A stretch of 64,000 nucleotides of DNA from Candidatus Peregrinibacteria bacterium (GTDB taxonomy: Bacteria; Patescibacteriota; Gracilibacteria; Peribacterales; Peribacteraceae). A program made the translations under genes and the position numbers. Under the pieces are notes generated by a model. It did not search any database and was not told the origin of the DNA. It saw nothing but the letters and a program-made list of their open reading frames with translations. The stretch covers positions 62,001-126,000 of the forward strand of contig JACPXZ010000010.1 in assembly GCA_016196225.1 (NCBI GenBank), given 5' to 3'. Of this stretch, positions 50,147 through 58,208 are shown piece after piece; position 1 is the stretch's first letter; each line of letters opens with the position of its first letter.

Positions 50147-50797
50147 ATGATCACCATCGCACAAGCTGTTGAACAGACGGTCACCCATTCGCCTTTATAC
50201 GGGGAGGCAATGCTTCACAGGATTGTAAATCACAGCGCAATCGCCCGAAAAATAAAACCAACAGTGGAAGAAGTACTTTTGGAGCCGGTCACTGAGGGGG
50301 CAATTACCATCGCACTAAAGCGTTATGCAGAAAAACTGCACAAAGAGCACAAACCAATATGCAGAAATTACTCCGTTCGTAGTATGAGCATTCGTAGTGA
50401 TTTAACTGCCCTGATCTATCAGAATTCTCCCGTATTACAAACCATCCACCAAAAAATTCTTCCAATGAGTATCAGCAAAGATGCCTTCATGCACTTCGCC
50501 CAAGGCTCACACGAATCGTCATTTATTGTGAGTAATGCCTGTTTAGCCCTGTTAAAGAAATTAGCGGTAAAGGAAAAAATGGTCGCTGAATATCCCAATT
50601 TATCTGCGATCAGCGTACGAATGCCTCCGGAGGTCATGCACGTTACGGGTGTATTTGCGCCGTTTGTTCAGGCACTGGCTTGGCGACAAATCAGTGTGTA
50701 TCAGATCGTTTCGCACTTCACCGAAATCACTTTTTTAGTCTCTGATAAAGATGCAGATCAGGCGTTTGATGCGATCAAAGGCTGTGGATCTGCCTAA
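50147..50797 (+). CDS. ACT-domain-like protein, possible regulator
   Basis: C-terminal LSAISVRMPPEVMHVTGVFAPFVQALAWRQISVYQIVSHFTEITFLVSDKDADQAFDAIK resembles aspartokinase-type ACT. Confidence 0.6.
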   Translation: MITIAQAVEQTVTHSPLYGEAMLHRIVNHSAIARKIKPTVEEVLLEPVTEGAITIALKRYAEKLHKEHKPICRNYSVRSMSIRSDLTALIYQNSPVLQTIHQKILPMSISKDAFMHFAQGSHESSFIVSNACLALLKKLAVKEKMVAEYPNLSAISVRMPPEVMHVTGVFAPFVQALAWRQISVYQIVSHFTEITFLVSDKDADQAFDAIKGCGSA

Positions 50798-50800
50798 TGC

Positions 50801-52261
50801 TTACTCTGTAGCAGCAGATTGGAATTCTGCGATTGATTTCTCAATACCATCTGCGGTCATCTCCAACTTGTCCTGCTGCTCCTCCAAAGAGAAAATCTTC
50901 TCCTCCCAACGATCGATCTGGGCATGCGCTCGCTTGCTGACCGCCGCTTTTTTCAGTCGATCGATCAGTTGCAACTTCGCATCAATTTTCTTCTCAAGGG
51001 ATGCGATTTTCTTCTCGATGTATTTTATTTTTGTGTTGGTCTCCTTTCGACGGTTTTTGAGAAGTTGAAGTTCTTTTTTTACTTTTGCCACATTCGGCTT
51101 TTTTTGCTCCTGTGGAGGAGTACGCATGTTCTCTTTAGTATCTATCTGTGGCAAGATTTTTTGACTCGCTGGCGGTGATGCACTTGGATGTTGGGCGGCC
51201 GGGATCGTGGTCAGGGTTGACGGGGTTGTTGATACATTCGGAGATTCCACAGATGGCGTTGTCGATGCTGACTGAGAAGGGATCACAGAGGATCCACTGG
51301 TCGATGTGGAGGGAGGAGGAGGGGTAGGATAGGTAGTAGTAGCAGTAGCATTGCAACGCACTTTTAGACAATCTCCCTCCCAATAACGTTCCCATTGGAA
51401 ACCCGGTTGCATCGCGCAGCTTCCTTCCTGACTCCGCAGTTCTGCGTCTGTAGGACAGATTTGGGGACACGAATCCCATTGTGGCTCAGCGGATCCACCA
51501 TAACGTTGGGAACAACAATACGTTGGCGTGTGGGATACGCGGTAATCGTAGGGGTAGTTCAACGTGGATTTCCCGCATGTACAAACGGAGGTAATCGGTG
51601 CGCCCCTGACACATTCGGTCGGCTGCGCAATACAGAGATTGACGCCATTTTGGCCATACGTACATACCTGTCCTGATGCACATTTTTGTTTAACCCGTGG
51701 CAAGCTTGCAGTATCGCAAATACCACCGGATTTACATGCACCGGCAACGCCATACTGCATAATGTTCGTCTCGAGACCACCGCCTTCGGATCCACAAAAT
51801 GAAGCTCCTGCCCATTGGATATCACTCGTGCCGCAATCGGCATCTATGATGCAGACTGGCGCATCGAAATTCACCGTCTGCGTGGATACCTGGTCTGCAC
51901 TATCTGTCGCGGTGACTGTCACGAACTGCGATCCGGGATTGGATGGAACGATGGTATAAACCTTTTCTTCACAAAATGTCTTTCCATCACACTGGAACAT
52001 CGTAATCGTGGGACTGCTGTACATGGTTGGAGAAGTAGTGACCACAACACTCTTCAGTGCCTTATCGTCGCTAATCGTCGTTGTGAAGTACCCACGCCCG
52101 CCGGGACGCCAAGTCTGCGGCGACGTTGCGGTGACACTCAATGTAATGGTCGGTGGATTATCTATAATCGTCTGTGCAGACAAGCGCGTCAGGACAATCC
52201 CTGCCATTACCGTAATAGCAATAGCGAGTGTCATGGCGGAGAAGTAGAGGGGGTGTCTCAC
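50801..52261 (-). CDS. Large exported Cys-rich protein with C-terminal coiled coil
   Basis: TM/signal N-terminus, Ig-like N-domain, many Cys, Thr/Ser/Pro linker, coiled coil. Confidence 0.65.
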   Translation of the reverse strand: MRHPLYFSAMTLAIAITVMAGIVLTRLSAQTIIDNPPTITLSVTATSPQTWRPGGRGYFTTTISDDKALKSVVVTTSPTMYSSPTITMFQCDGKTFCEEKVYTIVPSNPGSQFVTVTATDSADQVSTQTVNFDAPVCIIDADCGTSDIQWAGASFCGSEGGGLETNIMQYGVAGACKSGGICDTASLPRVKQKCASGQVCTYGQNGVNLCIAQPTECVRGAPITSVCTCGKSTLNYPYDYRVSHTPTYCCSQRYGGSAEPQWDSCPQICPTDAELRSQEGSCAMQPGFQWERYWEGDCLKVRCNATATTTYPTPPPPSTSTSGSSVIPSQSASTTPSVESPNVSTTPSTLTTIPAAQHPSASPPASQKILPQIDTKENMRTPPQEQKKPNVAKVKKELQLLKNRRKETNTKIKYIEKKIASLEKKIDAKLQLIDRLKKAAVSKRAHAQIDRWEEKIFSLEEQQDKLEMTADGIEKSIAEFQSAATE

Positions 52262-52340
52262 AAAACCAGAGATGAAGGATGTTGGTATTCAATAGATATT
52301 TTAGCATTATTTTTATAGTCTGCATAGTACAGAAATTGTT

Positions 52341-52362
52341 CCTGTGGCCACTTGGCCACAGG
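52341..52362. terminator. Hairpin, likely terminator
   Basis: cctgtggcca-ct-tggccacagg. Confidence 0.55.
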
Positions 52363-52378
52363 AACTTTAGCACTCCCC

Positions 52379-52744
52379 TTAGTCCACAAGGACATAATAC
52401 GGCATCCCCCCCGGAAGGAGGGCCCACAAGTCCCGAGAGAGAAGGAACCTGAATTTGCCGATCCCCATGCCCAGCATGAGCAGCTCGTCCACGACGGTAT
52501 GTTCCCCCGTCCAAAGACGGCCATATTTGTCCTGACAGGCTCTCAGAAAGGAGTCACCAGTCGATTTTCTGAATTCATCCGGCAGCTCCGAGAGCAATGC
52601 CTCGATCTCGGCCCGGTGATGCCCTAGGCGATCTGCGTTGAAGGAAACACGTCCTTGGACACCATCAACGACAACGGAGCCTCCTTCACAATCAGTGAAG
52701 ATCTCCCTGACCCGATCGGGGTCAAGTACGACTCTGGTACTCAT
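52379..52744 (-). CDS. Hypothetical protein (121 aa)
   Basis: ORF with plausible composition followed by a hairpin. Confidence 0.5.
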   Translation of the reverse strand: MSTRVVLDPDRVREIFTDCEGGSVVVDGVQGRVSFNADRLGHHRAEIEALLSELPDEFRKSTGDSFLRACQDKYGRLWTGEHTVVDELLMLGMGIGKFRFLLSRDLWALLPGGMPYYVLVD

Positions 52745-52878
52745 TGCTTTTGTCCTTTCTGATTTGTGGAAAAAATGAGCAAATCAGCAACCGTTGCTGA
52801 CTGTAGATTATAATATAATTAAAATACTTTAAGTCAAGTATACGCAAGCGTGGGTCCCGTGGATTTTGACATATAAAA

Positions 52879-52915
52879 TTGCCCCCATGATCGTAAAGAC
52901 CATGGGGGCATTTTG
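52879..52915. terminator. Hairpin, bidirectional terminator-like
   Basis: tgcccccatgatcgtaaagaccatgggggca flanked by A/T. Confidence 0.65.
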
Positions 52916-52925
52916 ACGAAGGTGA

Positions 52926-53318
52926 TCAGGGGGCCGATTCATCCTTCGTGAATGGGAACATCTCCACTTTCTCCATTTCCATGACGGGTGGCGTTGTCCT
53001 GAGGTACCACTTGGGATAATCCTCTGCATGGTAGACAGGTTTCTCCCCGATGGCTCGCTGCACCAGAAGAGTGGACTCGATGTCCCTTCCATAACCGCCA
53101 TAGGCCACGAAATCGTCGATGGGAATTGTACGGTAGCCACGTCGAGCGTATTCGCGCTCCCAGAACGCCCAGCGCTCGAGTCGTCGCTTGAATCCGATGC
53201 ACTCCCCCATGTAGAGAAAACTGACCGCCATCCCAAACGCACCTCCTGCATCCTTGTAGAGAGCCACTACCTTCTCATCCGAGAGAAGTCGACGGAACCA
53301 ACGCAGAGCATTCCACAC
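52926..53318 (-). CDS. Hypothetical protein (130 aa)
   Basis: ORF followed by a terminator. Confidence 0.5.
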   Translation of the reverse strand: MWNALRWFRRLLSDEKVVALYKDAGGAFGMAVSFLYMGECIGFKRRLERWAFWEREYARRGYRTIPIDDFVAYGGYGRDIESTLLVQRAIGEKPVYHAEDYPKWYLRTTPPVMEMEKVEMFPFTKDESAP

Positions 53319-53447
53319 GACACACCTCCTTTGAATACCTTCGTCTGAAAAAAAGATCGCTCAGGCATGTACCTGAGTTTGAGAAATAGTACAATATTAC
53401 ATGAGATGTTCAATAGCTTCGCAAAACCACACTACATATGTCTCCTC

Positions 53448-53903
53448 TTACTTGGATTTCCCCACAAAAGTGAGTGTCAGCATACCATGTTTATCTGGCG
53501 TCTCACTTTCACATATCCATCCATTTTTCTCAAAAAACAGTTTCGCTTTAGGATTCTTAATATCAACGAATACTTTCCAAGATTGCCCAGGCTGCAAAGC
53601 ATGTAGCCTCATGAGTTCATGAAGAATTGCCGAGCCAATACCCTGATCTCTTAAATGCGGTTTTATCGCAAGATCCGTAACGATGTAGTACGGGTGTTCA
53701 ATCGTCGGAAACGTAAGACCAGTAACAGCGACCAACTCCCGGTCACGAAATATACTGTACTCGCATCCATCCCTTTCGCTCATAATGTGCGAAAGCCACT
53801 CGTCATCCATCGGTCCCAGTCGCTTGTTGAGTTCTGCATCGTCGTACCAGCTTTTGTATTCTGGGAAGTCTTCGACCCTGAATGTGGAGAATTGCAGATT
53901 CAT
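53448..53903 (-). CDS. GNAT-family N-acetyltransferase
   Basis: LAIKPHLRDQGIGSAILHELMRLH acetyl-CoA binding motif; NPKAKLFFEKNGW. Confidence 0.88.
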   Translation of the reverse strand: MNLQFSTFRVEDFPEYKSWYDDAELNKRLGPMDDEWLSHIMSERDGCEYSIFRDRELVAVTGLTFPTIEHPYYIVTDLAIKPHLRDQGIGSAILHELMRLHALQPGQSWKVFVDIKNPKAKLFFEKNGWICESETPDKHGMLTLTFVGKSK

Positions 53904-54233
53904 TTAGTACATCCTACCTCCAATCGGCACATCTCGTTCCGGATGCAAAAGAACAACATTCCCCTCTTCATCAGGAACTCCAAGAGTCAGAGTCTCCGAT
54001 TGATGGGGGCCAATCTGCCGTGAAGGAAAATTCACCACACCGAGAACCAGTTTTCCTACGAGATCATCTCCGTAATGTGGAGTAAGGCGAGCGAGAGATT
54101 TCTTTATTCCAATCTCTTCTCCAAAATCGATCTCAAGTACGTGTGTTGAGAACTTCCCTTCGGGGAAGGGTGTTACTCTTTTGACTCTGCCAACACGGAC
54201 ATCGATCTTTTTAAAATCTTCAATCGTAGCCAT
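53904..54233 (-). CDS. CsaA-like tRNA-binding domain protein
   Basis: DFKKIDVRVGRV, LVGKLVLGVVNFPSRQIGPHQSETLTLG. Confidence 0.88.
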   Translation of the reverse strand: MATIEDFKKIDVRVGRVKRVTPFPEGKFSTHVLEIDFGEEIGIKKSLARLTPHYGDDLVGKLVLGVVNFPSRQIGPHQSETLTLGVPDEEGNVVLLHPERDVPIGGRMY

Positions 54234-54251
54234 AAGTATTAAAGGAATTAA

Positions 54252-54599
54252 TCAGTTCTTCAAATGTTTCAGCATTACCATGACGGTTTCCTTGAGTGGA
54301 GGAAGGTTGTTCGTCACAGTGTCCCAGACAGTTCCCATGTCCGTTTCCGAATAATCATGAACAAGGATATCTCTCATCTTGGCAGCTTTTGCCCATTCAA
54401 CTTCCGGATATTTTGATGTCAGACTCTTGGGTAACCTTTTCACTGCCTCTCCCACAATAGCAATGTTATAGATAACTGCATCTTGCGTTTTATGATCCGA
54501 AAGAAACGCGCGTTTTCCTATGCTTGTGTATTCTTGAATCTTTTCAATCGCCTCTCGAATATCCTGTATATATACCCGTACATTCTTCTTGGATATCAT
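54252..54599 (-). CDS. HepT-like (DUF86) HEPN toxin
   Basis: HEPN RX4H motif MRDILVHDY; 4-bp overlap with the MNT gene. Confidence 0.85.
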   Translation of the reverse strand: MISKKNVRVYIQDIREAIEKIQEYTSIGKRAFLSDHKTQDAVIYNIAIVGEAVKRLPKSLTSKYPEVEWAKAAKMRDILVHDYSETDMGTVWDTVTNNLPPLKETVMVMLKHLKN

Positions 54600-54898
54600 A
54601 GAGATCGAGCTTCTGAGAGAATACTGGAACGTAATGAAGGTTTAACACAATGATCCTGAACGATGTCTACCTTCCGCCTCAGCTCTTTCTCCAAATCAAT
54701 TTTCAACCCTGCGAGATCGAACAGTGTCGTTCCTTTTGGCATCCTTACCAACAAGTCGACATCGCTCTTTTTTGTTTGTTCCCCCCGAGCAAACGAACCA
54801 AAAACACGGACATGTTTAGCACCGTATTTGTTTGCAATGCGGATAGTTGATGTTCGCATTTTCTTCCCCATTGATTTCTCCTTTGTAATCACAGACAT
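54596..54898 (-). CDS. MntA-like minimal nucleotidyltransferase antitoxin
   Basis: GSFARGEQTKKSDVDLLV (GSF...DxD); start uncertain (54874, 54898 or 54931). Confidence 0.85.
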   Translation of the reverse strand: MSVITKEKSMGKKMRTSTIRIANKYGAKHVRVFGSFARGEQTKKSDVDLLVRMPKGTTLFDLAGLKIDLEKELRRKVDIVQDHCVKPSLRSSILSEARSL

Positions 54899-54980
54899 AT
54901 TATACTTATTTTTATAAGAACGTATAGCCACGCTGAGCGTGGCTCCCCGGGCTGGATTCGAACCAGCGACCCATCGGTTA

Positions 54981-55564
54981 CACAGTTCTCAATGTTTCCA
55001 AAGAGTGTGGACTATATCATCACCCATCTTTCAGAATTATATTTCCAATTGAGAGGGTGCGAGGCGCTTCGGACCGCTTTAGCGGGCCTACTCCCATAAA
55101 GGGATAGTCTCTGAACCTCCCCTGCACCTTTTTTAAAAAAGTGCAGGGTTTGGCTGCTGATTACCCTTCCACTTTAGGTGTGGATGAAGGGCTTCCAGCA
55201 ATTCACCTCGTTATTCGACCTAGGATTTCCCTAGGAAGCTGCTTAATACCGCCATGCAATTCTCGATGACAATTAGCACAAACCAGCACACACTTGTCAG
55301 CTTCTTTTTTAATCCTCTCCCACGACCGAGTGACTCCTCGTTCGGAAAGTCCAAATGCTTTTTGGGATCCATCGACATGATGGAGATCAAATGCACCAAC
55401 ATATCTGCTATAGCCACAAAAGACACATTGACCACCCTTGTATTCCACTACCATCTCTCGTAATCGTTTGCGTCGAGCGGATACTGCCTTCTTTATATAT
55501 TCTGCACGGTCAGCATAGGTTCGCTTCTCCGACATACAAAAAGTATACCGCAAAAGCAGTGTCC
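54981..55564 (-). other. Group I self-splicing intron in the tRNA-Asn anticodon (between U35 and U36)
   Basis: 5' exon ends in U, intron ends in G; minus-strand core elements P AATTGCTGGAAGCCC, Q AATCAGCAGCC, R GTTCAGAGACTATC, S GATATAGTCC in canonical order. Confidence 0.92.
55203..55535 (-). CDS. HNH homing endonuclease encoded in the group I intron
   Basis: CVFCGYSRYVGAFDLHHVDGSQK...CVLVCANCHRELHGG HNH motif; stop overlaps the P element. Confidence 0.9.
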   Translation of the reverse strand: MSEKRTYADRAEYIKKAVSARRKRLREMVVEYKGGQCVFCGYSRYVGAFDLHHVDGSQKAFGLSERGVTRSWERIKKEADKCVLVCANCHRELHGGIKQLPREILGRITR

Positions 55565-55691
55565 ACAGCCGATTGCTCTACCACTGAGCTACCGGGGAAT
55601 AAAGCCAATACTAAAAAAGATCGATGCTCTTGATAGTCAAGAGATGTCCAGAGTATACGATAAGCGCCAGCTCTCCAAAACATCCTTTTCC

Positions 55692-56168
55692 CTACTCCAT
55701 CAACGCACGATTCTTCCTTCCGGAAATTTCTTTAAGCGTAATTTTGTATACAATCGGTTCTTTGCCCTGCATTGCGCCGATCACCATATTCTCACGATGC
55801 TCAAGGGGAATAAACACATGCCTCCCTCTCTTTTGCAAATCCGTAATGCGTTTATAGAGCTTGGTCAGTACCTCTATTTTCTCATTCGCATCTTTTAATT
55901 CTTCAAACCTCCCCCATCCGATCACACTGTGCCACGTATCGGAGTCCATCACTTCCTCCACCTGAAAACAAACGTCCGGATTCTCCCGCATCATCCGGAT
56001 CTTTGTCCCTTCTAATGTAAAACTATAAATAGATCCTTTATCGTAATAGTACGACGTCGGGACCACGTAGATTCGCCCATTACTATTGCAGCCAAGATGT
56101 CCGATGGATTGGGTTTTGAACAAACTCTCAATATCTTCATCAGATAACTCTTCAAGCATAGTACTCAC
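55692..56168 (-). CDS. Pyridoxamine-5'-phosphate-oxidase-family flavin-binding protein
   Basis: IGHLGCNSNGRIYVVPTSYYYDKGSIYSFTLEGTKIRMMRENPDVCFQVEE. Confidence 0.8.
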   Translation of the reverse strand: MSTMLEELSDEDIESLFKTQSIGHLGCNSNGRIYVVPTSYYYDKGSIYSFTLEGTKIRMMRENPDVCFQVEEVMDSDTWHSVIGWGRFEELKDANEKIEVLTKLYKRITDLQKRGRHVFIPLEHRENMVIGAMQGKEPIVYKITLKEISGRKNRALME

Positions 56169-56309
56169 ACCATAGAGAATGTTGACATGGAGTCAAATGC
56201 TGGTGATACAATATAGTAGAACTGTCCGCTGTTTTACGGTTTTGACCAGCTCAAAAAAATGGTAATCCTCCCCGGACGTATATCTCACCTCTAACATCTA
56301 TTATCAAGT

Positions 56310-56579
56310 ATGAACGTCGCCTTCCACATGACCGCCATCGCGCAGATCATCATCCTGATCCAATTTTTGTCACTCTCCATCATGGCCGCATTCTTGTGGG
56401 AGTTTCATCACATCCATACGAAACGGGTGACATTCCTGCATGTACTCGGATATCAATCCGCGCATCGCGAATATATCAAGAAATACATCCTCATGGGGAT
56501 ATACCTCATTTCTACGATCGCCATCACACTGGGAACGCTCGCTTTTTTCTTCTCCCAAGCCCATGAACTCACATTTTGA
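56310..56579 (+). CDS. Hypothetical two-TM membrane protein
   Basis: Hydrophobic ORF overlapping the next gene start. Confidence 0.5.
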   Translation: MNVAFHMTAIAQIIILIQFLSLSIMAAFLWEFHHIHTKRVTFLHVLGYQSAHREYIKKYILMGIYLISTIAITLGTLAFFFSQAHELTF

Positions 56580-57069
56580 AAAACATCCGGATGAGACAAT
56601 CGTCGACGTGTTCAGTACACACTGGGTGAAATACATCGGTCCCATACTGCTATACCTCTTGCTCTTTACTACAGGAATCCTGCTCTTTTATCTCGCAATA
56701 TTGAACGCGCATCACTCCATGTGGATCTCGCACTACACGTTTATATCCGCTCTCCTGATCGGTCTCCTCGGACACCACTGGTTCTTCCACCGCCTGATGA
56801 GTGAAGGAACAGTTGATATCATTATCACCAACCGCCGCTTCATTCACTTTAAAGATATACTTTGGTTTCAGGATGACATGAACGAAGTCCCCTTTGGGAC
56901 AATCCGTGCAGTCGAAGCACATAAACGCGGCGTTATTCAAAATCTTTTTCGGTATGGATCACTGTCATTCGATCGTGGCAGCGCCATAGGACATGATCGC
57001 ATCATTCCTTTCGTCCCCCACCCCCAACAGAAAGCCCGGGAGATTATGAGCATTCTCCACATGAAGTAG
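56563..57069 (+). CDS. PH-domain-like (bPH) membrane protein
   Basis: Two TM helices then IIITNRRFIHFKDILWFQDDMNEVPFGTIRAVEAHKRGVIQNLFRYGSLSF. Confidence 0.65.
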   Translation: MNSHFEKHPDETIVDVFSTHWVKYIGPILLYLLLFTTGILLFYLAILNAHHSMWISHYTFISALLIGLLGHHWFFHRLMSEGTVDIIITNRRFIHFKDILWFQDDMNEVPFGTIRAVEAHKRGVIQNLFRYGSLSFDRGSAIGHDRIIPFVPHPQQKAREIMSILHMK

Positions 57070-57079
57070 AATATACCCA

Positions 57080-57988
57080 ATGCCTCCGATCACCTTCGTC
57101 GAAGTCGACCAAGAAGATATTGATGCTATCCGTGCAAAATTCCCCAAGAGCAAAATTTTTGCGGAGAAACTCCAGGATGTTCTTACCGAATGCAGAGACA
57201 CCGAGATCCTCTCCTGCTTTATCTACTCCACTATTGGCAAAAAGGAGTTAAATTGCCTCCCCAATCTCAAGCTCCTCTGCACACGCTCCGTTGGGACCGA
57301 CCATATTGATCTTAAAGAATGCGCCAAACGCGGGATCACGATATGCAATGTTCCTGACTATGGATCGCATGTGATTGCGGAGCATGTCTTTGCCCTTCTT
57401 CTCTCGGCTACCCGCCGTATCCGCGAGGCTGACGAACGTGTCGAACACGGGACCTTCGATTACCATGGCCTTCGGGGCATCGCGCTTAAATGGAAAACCA
57501 TCGGCATCGTCGGCACAGGGAAAATCGGCAGACGTGTGTGCCAAATCGCCCATGGATTTGAGATGACTATCCTCGCATATGACGTCGTTCAAGCACCGGA
57601 ACTCTCTGCGTTTGACGTAAGATATGTTCCCCTCCAAGAACTCCTCAAAAAAAGTGACATTATTACTCTGCACGCGCCCGCCACGCCAAAAACACAACAT
57701 ATGATCAACAAAAAAACGATTGCGACCATGCGGGCCGGCGTGATTATCGTCAATACCGCGCGCGGGTCACTCATCGAGACCGATGCCCTCGTCCATGGAC
57801 TCAAATCAGGAAAAATCCGCTATGCCCTCCTCGATGTGCTGGAGCATGAACAAAACTTTGAAGAAAATAAAGAACTCATTGCCCTCCCACAGGTCATCAC
57901 GACTCCCCATATCGCATTCCTTGCCAACGACAGCATGCGACAGATTTACCACGAAACATTTGAATCGATTGACCGGTATCTCAAGTGA
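57080..57988 (+). CDS. D-isomer-specific 2-hydroxyacid dehydrogenase
   Basis: GIVGTGKIGRRVCQIA, TLHAPATPKTQHMINKKTIATMRAGVIIVNTARGSLIETDAL. Confidence 0.93.
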   Translation: MPPITFVEVDQEDIDAIRAKFPKSKIFAEKLQDVLTECRDTEILSCFIYSTIGKKELNCLPNLKLLCTRSVGTDHIDLKECAKRGITICNVPDYGSHVIAEHVFALLLSATRRIREADERVEHGTFDYHGLRGIALKWKTIGIVGTGKIGRRVCQIAHGFEMTILAYDVVQAPELSAFDVRYVPLQELLKKSDIITLHAPATPKTQHMINKKTIATMRAGVIIVNTARGSLIETDALVHGLKSGKIRYALLDVLEHEQNFEENKELIALPQVITTPHIAFLANDSMRQIYHETFESIDRYLK

Positions 57989-58013
57989 GATATATCAAAT
58001 AATAGTGGAGAGG

Positions 58014-58177
58014 TGGCGCGCCACGGGGGGTGAAGGGGGAAGGCCCTATTTGCGATAGCGCCGACGAGGCGACTCCGAATCCTTGGAGGAGTCGGCGAAG
58101 TCGGCATAGGGCCGCTAAGTGGGTTCTGGCGCGCCGGCGTTTTTGCGCCACTTTTGTCGCCGGACAAAAGTGGCAAA
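58014..58177. repeat. Compound palindromic region, includes family S copy 2
   Basis: tggcgcgcca; aaggccctat...cgactcc...ggagtcg...atagggcc; ccacttttgtcgccggacaaaagtgg. Confidence 0.75.
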
Positions 58178-58208
58178 CTCTCATTTCTGCTATTCTAACA
58201 ATAGAAAT

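Larger units (their letters stand above)
54940..55598 (-). tRNA. tRNA-Asn (GTT), split by a group I intron: complement(join(55565..55598, 54940..54980))
   Basis: Joined exons TCCCCGGTAGCTCAGTGGTAGAGCAATCGGCTGT+TAACCGATGGGTCGCTGGTTCGAATCCAGCCCGGGGAGCCA form a canonical 75-nt tRNA-Asn with G73 and CCA. Confidence 0.93.

Noticed and set aside
54960-55200. Possible pseudogenised or broken tRNA
   Set aside because: The exons form a perfect tRNA-Asn and the gap has all group I core elements, so it is an intron and not decay.
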